This document shows, piece after piece, positions 1 through 5,730 of a DNA stretch of 7,046 bases. A program made the position numbers and the translations under genes. Origin of the DNA: Acidobacteriota bacterium (lineage in GTDB: Bacteria > Acidobacteriota > Terriglobia > Terriglobales > Acidobacteriaceae); NCBI GenBank assembly GCA_021798655.1, contig JAJZFE010000108.1:1-7046 (forward strand), in the 5' to 3' direction. The notes below the pieces were generated by a model that saw only the letters and a program-made list of their open reading frames with translations, was not told the DNA's origin and did no database searches. Position 1 is the first letter of the stretch; the number at the start of each line of letters is the position of its first letter.

Positions 1-85
1 ACCCCCTAACGACCCTCCGCACCGCCACCCTCCAACCCTCCCCACCATATCCAGTACACTGCACAAAACACACCCTCGATTCATC

Positions 86-89
86 GGAG
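86..89 (+). promoter_or_regulatory. Ribosome binding site of nupC, supports TTG start
   Basis: GGAG lies 6 nt before the TTG at 96. This is the element that decides the start, since no ATG is placed suitably. A possible -10 hexamer, TACACT at 55-60, lies further upstream, but I found no convincing -35 for it. Confidence 0.6.
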
Positions 90-95
90 CCCCAC

Positions 96-1331
96 TTGGC
101 CCGTTTCACCGGACTTCTCGGTCTCATCACCTTCCTCGCCGTCGCCTACGCCTTCTCCACCAATCGCCGCGCCATCCGCTGGCGCACAGTGGCCTGGGGC
201 CTTGGCCTCCAGATCCTCTTCGCCTTCCTCGTCATCAAGTGGTCCTTTGGCCAGACCATCCTCCACGCTGCATCCTCCGCCATCACCGCCATGCTCAGCC
301 ACGCCACCGACGGCTCTTCCGTCGTCTTTGGAGCACTCGGAACCCCCGGCAACCCCCTCGCCGTCCTCGCCTTCGCCGTCCTTCCCACCATCATCTTCAT
401 ATCGGCATTTTTCGCGATCCTGTACCACATTGGCTTCATGCAGCGCGTCATCCGCGTCGTCGCCTGGATCATGCAGCGCACCATGGGAACCTCCGGAGCC
501 GAGTCCACCAACGTTGCCGCCAGCATCTTCATGGGCCAGACCGAAGCCCCTCTCACCATCCGTCCCTTCCTCGCCGGCGCCACCAACTCCGAACTCATGA
601 CCATCATGACCTCCGGCATGGCCCACGTCTCCGGCGGCATCATGGCCGCATACATCAGCTTCGGCATCAACGCCCAGGACCTCCTCTCCGCCGTCATCAT
701 GACCGCCCCCGGAACCATCCTCGTCGCCAAGATGCTCGTCCCCGAGACCGAAGTCCCCGCCACCGCCGGAACCGTCATCATGCCCCCCAACGAGGAGCAC
801 AAAAACGACAACTTCATCGCCGCCATCGCCCGCGGCACCATCGACGGCGGCGCGCTCGCCTTCAACGTCGCCATCATGCTCATCAGCTTCCTCGCTCTCG
901 TCGGCCTGCTCAACGGAACCCTGCTCGGCATCTCCAACATCGCTTGGGCTCACGGCATCCGCACCCCCCACTCGCTCAACGCCATCCTCGGATTCTTCTG
1001 CGGCCCCATCGCCTGGCTTATCGGCATCCCCTGGCACGAGGCCTCAGCCATCGGAAACCTGCTCGGTACCCGCGCTGTCCTCAACGAGTTCGTCGCCTAC
1101 ACCCAACTAGGCCTGCAGAAGAAGATGCTCACCCCCCGCACCTTCTCCATCGCTACCTTCGCCCTCTGCGGCTTCGCCAACCTCGGCTCGATCGGCATGC
1201 AGATCGGTGGCATCGGAGCACTCGTCCCCAACCGCCGCAACGATCTCGCCCGACTCGGCCTGCGCGCCATGCTCGCCGGAACCATGGCCAACCTCATGTC
1301 CGCGGCCATCGTCTCCATGCTCATCAAATAA
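96..1331 (+). CDS. nupC: Concentrative nucleoside transporter (NupC/CNT family)
   Basis: This is an inner-membrane symporter that imports nucleosides using a proton or sodium gradient. The 411 residues match the usual bacterial CNT length of about 400. The family signatures are all visible: GQTEAPL at 147-153, the SGMAHVSGGIMAAY stretch at 173-186, NEFVAY at 330-335 and GFANLGSIGMQIGG at 359-372. By comparison with the Vibrio cholerae CNT structure, Q148, T149, E150, E331, N362 and S365 should contact the nucleoside. Many hydrophobic segments surround these motifs, with a polar loop near 230-240. The start is TTG: GGAG at 86-89 lies 6 nt upstream, and I see no better-placed ATG nearby. Codons are strongly C-ending, as in the rest of the chromosomal part. 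The gene stands alone and converges on the miniprotein gene 15 bp downstream. The family is certain; the exact substrate (pyrimidine or purine nucleosides) and coupling ion cannot be read from the sequence. Confidence 0.95.
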   Translation: MARFTGLLGLITFLAVAYAFSTNRRAIRWRTVAWGLGLQILFAFLVIKWSFGQTILHAASSAITAMLSHATDGSSVVFGALGTPGNPLAVLAFAVLPTIIFISAFFAILYHIGFMQRVIRVVAWIMQRTMGTSGAESTNVAASIFMGQTEAPLTIRPFLAGATNSELMTIMTSGMAHVSGGIMAAYISFGINAQDLLSAVIMTAPGTILVAKMLVPETEVPATAGTVIMPPNEEHKNDNFIAAIARGTIDGGALAFNVAIMLISFLALVGLLNGTLLGISNIAWAHGIRTPHSLNAILGFFCGPIAWLIGIPWHEASAIGNLLGTRAVLNEFVAYTQLGLQKKMLTPRTFSIATFALCGFANLGSIGMQIGGIGALVPNRRNDLARLGLRAMLAGTMANLMSAAIVSMLIK

Positions 1332-1346
1332 TGCCCCGCACCAAAC

Positions 1347-1484
1347 TCAGCGCAGCAGCAGCACAATCAACACGATCAGCAGAATCAGGCTGATGCCTCC
1401 ACCGCCATAGTGCCCTACTCCAGGCCCCATCCGATAACCACCAAAGCCAAACAGCAAAATCAGTACGATCAAAAGAATAATCAT
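1347..1484 (-). CDS. 45-residue glycine-linked two-helix membrane miniprotein (DUF3309-like)
   Basis: This is a small gene read from the minus strand. It starts with ATG at 1484 and stops with TGA at 1347-1349. A strong Shine-Dalgarno sequence (AGGAG, minus strand of 1490-1494) lies 5 nt upstream. The product begins MIILLIVLILLFGFGGYR, has a Gly/Tyr/His-rich middle (GPGVGHYGGGGIS) and ends LILLIVLIVLLLR. It is therefore two nearly identical aliphatic helices joined by a glycine-rich turn, a hairpin in the cytoplasmic membrane. This layout is that of the small DUF3309-type proteins common in proteobacteria and acidobacteria. Their function is unknown, although they often occur near stress genes. 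The stop lies 15 bp from the nupC stop (convergent), and the start is 123 bp from the divergent phosphoesterase gene. Coding is supported by the good ribosome site and the non-random hydrophobic pattern. The family assignment is by resemblance only. Confidence 0.8.
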   Translation of the reverse strand: MIILLIVLILLFGFGGYRMGPGVGHYGGGGISLILLIVLIVLLLR

Positions 1485-1489
1485 CGAGT

Positions 1490-1494
1490 CTCCT
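1490..1494 (-). promoter_or_regulatory. Strong ribosome binding site of the miniprotein gene
   Basis: The minus strand reads AGGAG followed by ACTCG and then ATG at 1484, a 5-nt spacing. It is the best Shine-Dalgarno match on the chromosomal part of the window and is the main support for this very short gene. Confidence 0.7.
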
Positions 1495-1600
1495 CGCAGT
1501 GAGTCTTCACCGCAACTCCATGTGATGCAGATTTCGCCTCACCCGCCATCTTCCTCCACCGTCAGCGCCAGCCATCACATCGCACCCCCACCCAACCCTG

Positions 1601-1606
1601 TAGAAT
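1601..1606 (+). promoter_or_regulatory. Possible -10 element (TAGAAT) just before the phosphoesterase gene
   Basis: TAGAAT matches the sigma70 -10 consensus at five of six positions. Transcription would then begin near 1612-1614, only a few bases before the ATG at 1617, giving a nearly leaderless message. If so, the GTG at 1608 would not be on the transcript and 1617 would be the true start. No -35 match was found at the usual distance, so this remains an inference. Confidence 0.35.
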
Positions 1607-1607
1607 C

Positions 1608-2720
1608 GTGCCCGTCATGCAGAACGACATCGTTCAGCAACTCGAGCAACGTCTGGGTCGTGTCCACGCCCGGCAGCGCCTCGGTATCGAGCACGATCAC
1701 GAAGCCATCTTCGGCCACGGCATCAACTTCTTCCATCCCGAAAACTGGTACTCCGGCCACGCCGCACTCCGCCTACTGCTCAAGCTCACCGGCCTCTACC
1801 GGCGCGGCAACAACAACACCACCCGCATCCAAATCCGCCATAACCATGTCTTCCTGCCCGGCCTCCCACCGCTCTTCGACGGCTTCACCATCCTCCACCT
1901 CACCGACCTGCACGCCGACATGAACCCCCGTCCCATGCAGCGTCTCATCGAACTCCTCCCCACCCTCCAATACGACCTCTGCGTCCTCACCGGCGACTTC
2001 CGCGGCAAGACCTTCGGCCCCTTCGACGCCGCGCTCCACGCCCTCGCTCAGGCTCGTCTCCACCTCCACGGCCCCGTCTTCGCCGTCCTCGGCAACCACG
2101 ACAGCATCCGCATGCTCCCCGCCATCGAAGCCATGGGCATCCGCATGCTCCTCAACGAGTCCACCTCCATCACCCGCGGCGACCAGCACCTCTACCTCGC
2201 CGGAATCGACGACGCCCACTACTACCGCGCCGACAACATCCACAACGCAGCCGCCAACATCCCGCCCCACGCCACCGCCATCCTCCTCTCCCACACCCCC
2301 GAGGTCTACCGCCAGGCCGCCCACGCCGGCTTCCACCTCATGCTCAGCGGACACACCCACGGTGGCCAGGTCTGCCTCCCCGGCTCCATCCCCATCACCC
2401 TCGACTCACGCCTCCCCCGCCACCTCGGCGCCGGCCCCTGGTCCTACGCCACCATGCATGGATACACCTCCGTCGGCCTGGGCTCCTCCATCGTCCCCGT
2501 CCGCTTCAACTGCCCCCCGGAGATCACCCTCCACCACCTCCACCCTGCCCTCAGTAAGGACGCTCCCGCAGATGCAGCCGGAAAAACACCACCGACAGCA
2601 CCACCTCGCCTGCGAAGAACAACCCCACCACTACCGCCATCTCCACCACCCGCATCGGCACCAGCCTCCAGCACGCCAGCAGCGGAAACAGCGACTCCGG
2701 AATCTGATCCAGCCCCGTAG
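1608..2720 (+). CDS. Calcineurin-like metallophosphoesterase (YkuE/YaeI type) with an unusual proline-rich tail
   Basis: This is a dinuclear-metal phosphoesterase. All the metal-site motifs are present in order: LTDLH at 98-102 (D100, H102), TGD at 128-130, GNHD at 162-165, LSHTPE at 227-232 (H229) and SGHTHGGQ at 247-254. The short spacing and the ending after GLGSSIVPVRFNCPPEITL resemble the YkuE/YaeI family, often annotated as membrane-associated phosphohydrolases acting on UDP-sugar or lipid substrates. The substrate here is unknown. The N-terminal 90 residues carry no clear transmembrane helix. GTG at 1608 gives the longest form; ATG at 1617 is an equally good start and fits the TAGAAT element at 1601-1606. 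The last 56 residues (315-370) are Pro/Ala/Thr-rich and encoded antisense to the carS gene. They do not look like part of the family. A one-base shift would end the protein at the TAA at 2555-2557, so the tail may reflect an old frameshift. The enzyme call is firm; the 3' end is uncertain. Confidence 0.88.
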   Translation: MPVMQNDIVQQLEQRLGRVHARQRLGIEHDHEAIFGHGINFFHPENWYSGHAALRLLLKLTGLYRRGNNNTTRIQIRHNHVFLPGLPPLFDGFTILHLTDLHADMNPRPMQRLIELLPTLQYDLCVLTGDFRGKTFGPFDAALHALAQARLHLHGPVFAVLGNHDSIRMLPAIEAMGIRMLLNESTSITRGDQHLYLAGIDDAHYYRADNIHNAAANIPPHATAILLSHTPEVYRQAAHAGFHLMLSGHTHGGQVCLPGSIPITLDSRLPRHLGAGPWSYATMHGYTSVGLGSSIVPVRFNCPPEITLHHLHPALSKDAPADAAGKTPPTAPPRLRRTTPPLPPSPPPASAPASSTPAAETATPESDPAP

Positions 2721-3045
2721 CCCGGCTCCCCGCCACCAACCGCAGCCTGCGCTTCACAAAACTCGAAAACAAATCCCCGCCCATCGCCGCCAACCCTACC
2801 AACGCGCCCACCTTCCATCCCCAACCCACCACCTCGCCCCCCAGCGCCGTCGCCACCACCGCACTCCCTATCCCCCGTATCGTCTTCGATCCGCCAAACA
2901 ACGGCTGCCCATCGCCTAACCGCACCCCACCATCCAGCGGAAACGCCCAGCGCTTCCCCAGCACCGCATTCACCAGCAGCGGCGTCCCATTCGCCAACGC
3001 CAGCAAAACCAGCATCCGCCCTATCAGCCAACCATCCATAACCAC
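2551..3045 (-). CDS. carS: CDP-archaeol synthase (CarS/DUF46)-like membrane protein
   Basis: This 164-residue integral membrane protein belongs to the CarS family. In archaea that family transfers CMP from CTP to unsaturated archaetidic acid, giving the activated precursor of archaeal phospholipids. Relatives occur in bacteria, where the physiological substrate is not established. Visible family motifs are GQPLFGGSKTIRG at 46-58, GGDLFSSFVKRRL at 89-101 and GLDQIPESLFP at 111-121. They lie between hydrophobic segments at roughly 8-28, 59-90 and 133-156. The acidic D91 and D113, together with the KRR cluster, are the likely metal- and nucleotide-binding positions by analogy with CdsA-fold enzymes. 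The start is GTG at 3045 or, more likely, ATG at 3039; no strong Shine-Dalgarno sequence is seen for either. It follows arsB by 85 bp on the same strand and converges on the phosphoesterase gene, overlapping it by 170 bp. The symbol is by homology; archaeol chemistry in this organism is not implied. Confidence 0.82.
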   Translation of the reverse strand: MVMDGWLIGRMLVLLALANGTPLLVNAVLGKRWAFPLDGGVRLGDGQPLFGGSKTIRGIGSAVVATALGGEVVGWGWKVGALVGLAAMGGDLFSSFVKRRLRLVAGSRATGLDQIPESLFPLLACWRLVPMRVVEMAVVVGLFFAGEVVLSVVFFRLHLRERPY

Positions 3046-3090
3046 ACCATCTTAGAACCAATCCCCGCAACCCACGCCGTTGCCTCTCCA

Positions 3091-3125
3091 CCCTACTCCC
3101 TACTCCCTACCCCCTACCCCCTGCC
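3091..3125 (-). repeat. Five tandem heptamers between arsB and carS, G-quadruplex capable
   Basis: On the plus strand the units are CCCTACT twice, CCCTACC twice and CCCTGCC once, filling exactly 35 bp. On the coding (minus) strand this gives five runs of three or more G separated by TA or AGTA, which satisfies the usual intramolecular G-quadruplex pattern. It lies directly downstream of the arsB stop and about 45 bp before the carS start, so it would sit in the arsB-carS transcript if the two are co-transcribed. It could slow polymerase, protect an mRNA end or act as a weak terminator. It could equally be a dispersed simple repeat without function. Confidence 0.75.
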
Positions 3126-3130
3126 TCACC

Positions 3131-4375
3131 TCACCGCAGCAGCAACACGCTCCCCAACAGCGCCAGCGGCATCGCCACCATCCCGTACTTCAAAAACTCC
3201 CATGCGGTAATCTCCACCTGCTCCCGCCGCAGCACGATCAGCCACAGGATCGTCGCCAGCGACCCCGTCACCGAAAGATTTGGCCCCAAATCCACTCCAA
3301 TCAAAACCGCATTCGTTAGATTCCCCGTCACATGCGCCACCTGCACCGCCGCCCCGCTCGCCAAACCCACCGGCAGATTATTCATTACATTCGACAGCAG
3401 CCCCACCGAGAACGCCGCCGCCACATCCCCCACCTTACCCGCATCCCGCGTCAAATCCTCCAGCCCCCGCACCGCCAGCCTCAGCATCCCCGCGCCCTCC
3501 AACGCCTGCACAACCACAAACAGTCCCGCCACCAGCGGCAGCACCGACCACGAAACCCCCTTCACCACCTTGCCTACTGCTGCCCGATCCCGCAACCCCA
3601 CCACCAACAGGGCCACCAACGCTGCCGCACACGTAGGCAATCCCAGCCGCCACCCCAGCCCCGAAGCCACCAGCAACACCGCACCCGACACCACCAGCCC
3701 TCCCAGCGCCAGCCTCCCCTTCAACGTCAACCCGATCGCCTCCCCTTGCTCCTCCACCTGCCCCGACAACTCCGCCGCAGACAACAGCCGCAAACACACA
3801 AACGTAATCCCCACCGCCGCCACCGACGGCAGCAGAAAGATCCGCAGCCACTGCCCCAGCGGCGGCATCTGCCGCGCAAAGATCACCAGGTTCGCAGGAT
3901 TCGAGATCGGCAGCACAAAACTCGCCGCATTTGCAATCAACGCACACGCCAGCAGATAAGGCTTCGGCGGCACCTTCGCCTTCCGCACCACCGCCAGCAC
4001 CGCGGGCGTCAGTACCACCGCCGTCGCATCGTTCGAGAGCAGCGCCGTCACCACCATCCCCGCCACATAAATCAACCCAAACAGCCGCTTCGGAGAGCCC
4101 TTCGCCCGCGCCGCCGCAATCCCCGCAATCCAGTCGAAAACCCCCTCCGTCCGCGCCAACTCCGACAGCAGCATCATCCCCGCCAGAAACAAGTAGACAT
4201 TCAACCCCTCCGCCACCGCATGTCCCGCCAACCGCACCGGAACCAACCGTGTCGCCACCAGCAACACCGCCCCCGCGCCAACCCAGTAAGCCTCCGCAAT
4301 CCCCCGCGGACGCACCAGCATGCAAACAATACTGCCCACAGAAATAGCCCAGATCAAAACCACATCAACCTGCAT
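3131..4375 (-). CDS. arsB: ArsB-type arsenite/anion efflux permease
   Basis: This is a polytopic inner-membrane transporter of the ArsB/NhaD (ion transporter) superfamily. ArsB exports arsenite or antimonite, driven by the proton gradient or by an ArsA ATPase. The 414 residues fit the usual 420-430. Signatures seen are the helix-break motif LLSNDATAVVLTP at 112-124, ALIANAASFVLPISNPANL at 145-163, the second-half repeat LLSNVMNNLPVGL at 326-338, and GVDLGPNLSVTGSLATILWL at 360-379, which is closely similar to the ArsB GCDLGPK..P.GSLATLLWL block. About ten to twelve hydrophobic segments can be traced. The start is ATG at 4375, with GAGAGGG (minus strand of 4379-4385) just upstream. No arsR, arsC or arsA is in the window, so arsenic specificity is inferred from the motifs alone, and another oxyanion or cation is possible. 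It may form an operon with carS. Repeat copy 1 lies in its 5' leader. Confidence 0.85.
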   Translation of the reverse strand: MQVDVVLIWAISVGSIVCMLVRPRGIAEAYWVGAGAVLLVATRLVPVRLAGHAVAEGLNVYLFLAGMMLLSELARTEGVFDWIAGIAAARAKGSPKRLFGLIYVAGMVVTALLSNDATAVVLTPAVLAVVRKAKVPPKPYLLACALIANAASFVLPISNPANLVIFARQMPPLGQWLRIFLLPSVAAVGITFVCLRLLSAAELSGQVEEQGEAIGLTLKGRLALGGLVVSGAVLLVASGLGWRLGLPTCAAALVALLVVGLRDRAAVGKVVKGVSWSVLPLVAGLFVVVQALEGAGMLRLAVRGLEDLTRDAGKVGDVAAAFSVGLLSNVMNNLPVGLASGAAVQVAHVTGNLTNAVLIGVDLGPNLSVTGSLATILWLIVLRREQVEITAWEFLKYGMVAMPLALLGSVLLLR

Positions 4376-4390
4376 CGACCCTCTCGTCTT

Positions 4391-4441
4391 TTAGTCCTTC
4401 CGTAAGATGCCGCGTCCCCGCAACAAGCCGTACTTCACCAT
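4391..4441 (-). other. Possible leaderless 16-codon reading frame inside repeat copy 1
   Basis: The minus strand reads ATG at 4441, then MVKYGLLRGRGILRKD, then TAA, ending 15 nt before the arsB ATG. The same frame in copy 2 (6856 down to 6806) reads MVKYSLLVGRNVLLKK then TAA. A TATTTT element lies 5 nt before the ATG in both copies. The shared stop and the basic-hydrophobic character are suggestive of a leader peptide. Most differences between the copies change the amino acid, however, which argues against selection on the peptide. Confidence 0.2.
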
Positions 4442-4458
4442 CTCACAAAATACCCGCC
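4391..4458. repeat. Left copy of imperfect direct repeat flanking the restriction-modification operon
   Basis: This block aligns without gaps to 6806-6873 at a constant offset of 2415 bp. By my count 56 of 68 positions are identical, including a 24-bp identical core (4430-4453 versus 6845-6868). It lies between the arsB start (15 bp away) and the methyltransferase gene. No transposase, integrase or tRNA is nearby. It may be the scar of an insertion that duplicated the target, a recombination site for the cassette, or a dispersed genomic repeat. Confidence 0.85.
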
Positions 4459-4474
4459 CTCTCCGAAAACTCAA
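4447..4474 (-). promoter_or_regulatory. Candidate sigma70 promoter for arsB
   Basis: The minus strand carries TTGAGT (4474-4469), a 16-nt spacer and TATTTT (4452-4447). This is a fair match to both sigma70 boxes. It would start transcription near 4440 and place about 65 nt of leader, including repeat copy 1, before arsB. The -10 lies within the identical repeat core but the -35 lies outside the repeat, and copy 2 has no comparable -35. Confidence 0.4.
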
Positions 4475-4658
4475 CCATCTCCAAGGCCTGATCTGATGCT
4501 CCCTGAGGACAGCTATTCGATTTAGGGCAACGGCGAGGGCTTCCAGGATGTCGAGGGCGATCTGGATGGGGATTGCGTGGGGAAAAGCTGCCTTCCCCCA
4601 GTCGCAACTGATGTCGAAGCGAACCATTTCTGTGCGAGATTTCCTGTGTGTGAGGGGT

Positions 4659-4664
4659 TACGAT
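4659..4664 (+). promoter_or_regulatory. Possible -10 element giving a leaderless methyltransferase message
   Basis: TACGAT ends 7 nt before the ATG at 4672, so the predicted transcription start nearly coincides with the start codon. The only Shine-Dalgarno-like stretch (GAGGGG at 4652-4657) is about 14 nt away, too far for normal use. No good -35 is seen at 17 nt. This is an inference from spacing only. Confidence 0.3.
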
Positions 4665-4671
4665 AGCAGTC

Positions 4672-5721
4672 ATGGTTCCTATGGCGGAGGAAGCGGTCGA
4701 GTTCGAGTCGTACGCGGAGAGGGTTGACCGCATTCTGCAACCCCGTGTGTATCGCCCAGAGCGAGTCTTAGACCTTTTCGCGGGATGTGGCGGCCTGGCC
4801 TTGGGGTTCGAAGCCGCAGGCTTCGAAACAATTGGATTCGAAGCCAATGCTGAGTGCTGTGCAACATACAACGCCAATCTCACCGGAAAATGCACAGAGC
4901 TGTATTTGACTCCCAAGACCGACTTTCCAGATGCGGAGGTCGTCATCGGTGGTCCACCTTGTCAACCGTTCAGTGTTGGGGGCAATCAACTCGGCCTTGA
5001 GGATGCGCGGGACGGTTTTCCGGCATTTACGGCAGCAGTCGAGCAACTTCACCCCAAATTGTGGATGTTTGAGAACGTTCGCGGTCTGTTATACAAAAAC
5101 CGCTGGTATCTGGATCAGATTATTCATCGACTGGAACGGTTGGGATATGTCGTTGATGTCAAACTGCTCAACGCAGTCGATTACCTGGTGCCTCAAAATC
5201 GGGAGCGGATCATCGTGGTTGGTCACAAAGGCGGATTCTCGTTCCCTGAGAAATCTGCTGAAGTGGTCACGGTTAGCCAAGCTCTGGGTGGTTTCCTGTT
5301 CTCGGAGCCGACCGAGGGCAAATACCTGACTGAAAGCATGGATCAATATGTGGCGCGATACGAAAAGGCTTCGAAATGTATCAATCCTCGGGACCTTGAC
5401 CCTAATCGTCCGTCGCGGACAGTGACGTGCCGCAATCTAGCCGGTGCGACTGGCGACATGCAGCGTATCAAGGTGCCAAGCGGCAGGAGACGGCGACTTT
5501 CGGTTCGCGAGGGTGCAAGACTACAGAGTTTTCCGGATTGGTTTGAGTTCAAGGGTGGTGAAGGCAGTCAGTTCAATCAGGTTGGCAATGCTGTTGCGCC
5601 TATGTTCGCCTTCGCACTAGCGAAGAGCGTTGCGTCATATCTCGATGAATCACAACAGCTTGATGAAACTGCGATTCGCAGTAGTTGGACTCCGATGCAA
5701 GCATCCTTGGAACTAAGTTAG
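4672..5721 (+). CDS. DNA (cytosine-5-)-methyltransferase of a type II restriction-modification system
   Basis: This enzyme transfers methyl from S-adenosylmethionine to C5 of a cytosine in the host's restriction sites. The conserved blocks appear in the standard order over 349 residues: motif I DLFAGCGG at 34-41, the acidic residue of motif II (E57), motif IV GGPPCQPFS at 93-101 with catalytic C97, motif VI ENVRG at 134-138, motif VIII QNRERIIVVG at 175-184, a target-recognition region of about 90 residues (185-273), motif IX RLSVREGARLQSFPD at 275-289, and motif X QVGNAVAP at 303-310. No catalytic residue is missing. A 30-residue N-terminal extension precedes motif I without a visible helix-turn-helix. 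ATG at 4672 is used here; ATG at 4681 is an alternative. The endonuclease gene begins 9 bp after the stop. Codon use is mixed and AT-richer than in the flanking genes, which points to transfer. The target cannot be read from the recognition region; the partner suggests CTGCAG. Confidence 0.95.
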   Translation: MVPMAEEAVEFESYAERVDRILQPRVYRPERVLDLFAGCGGLALGFEAAGFETIGFEANAECCATYNANLTGKCTELYLTPKTDFPDAEVVIGGPPCQPFSVGGNQLGLEDARDGFPAFTAAVEQLHPKLWMFENVRGLLYKNRWYLDQIIHRLERLGYVVDVKLLNAVDYLVPQNRERIIVVGHKGGFSFPEKSAEVVTVSQALGGFLFSEPTEGKYLTESMDQYVARYEKASKCINPRDLDPNRPSRTVTCRNLAGATGDMQRIKVPSGRRRRLSVREGARLQSFPDWFEFKGGEGSQFNQVGNAVAPMFAFALAKSVASYLDESQQLDETAIRSSWTPMQASLELS

Positions 5722-5724
5722 GGG
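5720..5724 (+). promoter_or_regulatory. Ribosome binding site of the endonuclease, overlapping the methyltransferase stop
   Basis: AGGGG shares its first two bases with the TAG stop at 5719-5721 and lies 6 nt before TTG at 5731. It fixes the TTG start and implies translational coupling of the nuclease to the methyltransferase. Confidence 0.7.
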
Positions 5725-5730
5725 AATCGT

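Larger units (their letters stand above)
4391..4627 (-). pseudogene. Unrecognised 78-codon open frame or remnant upstream of arsB
   Basis: This is a minus-strand frame starting with ATG at 4627 and ending with TAA at 4391, 15 nt before the arsB start. Its middle (IQIALDILEALAVALNRIAV) looks like an amphipathic helix. The codons there resemble those of the flanking chromosomal genes more than those of the methyltransferase. I do not recognise the product and see no Shine-Dalgarno sequence at a proper distance. Its last 21 codons are repeat copy 1. It may be a gene fragment left at the left junction of the restriction cassette, a real small gene co-transcribed with arsB, or chance. It is the only coding potential I see between repeat copy 1 and the methyltransferase. 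Confidence 0.22.

Noticed and set aside
1..80. Possible tail of an upstream plus-strand gene (TAA at 7-9)
   Set aside because: Two codons before a stop cannot support a gene call.
81..1037. Long minus-strand open frames opposite nupC (81-1037 and 146-940)
   Set aside because: They are Asp/Gly/Glu-rich or Met/Arg-rich mirror translations of a C3-rich membrane gene and lack family motifs.
239..1393. 384-codon plus-strand frame within nupC
   Set aside because: The product is almost only Arg, His, Pro and Ser, typical of a shifted frame of a C3-rich gene.
2444..3091. 215-codon minus-strand frame overlapping carS
   Set aside because: It is a Gly/Val/Arg-rich shifted frame of carS; the carS frame carries the conserved motifs.
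3332..4405. 357-codon plus-strand frame opposite arsB
   Set aside because: It is an Arg/His/Gln/Pro-rich mirror of arsB without any recognisable domain.
4579..4598. Inverted repeat GGGGAA/TTCCCC before the methyltransferase
   Set aside because: It has a 6-bp stem with an 8-nt loop and no T-run on either strand, so it is neither a clear terminator nor a clear operator.
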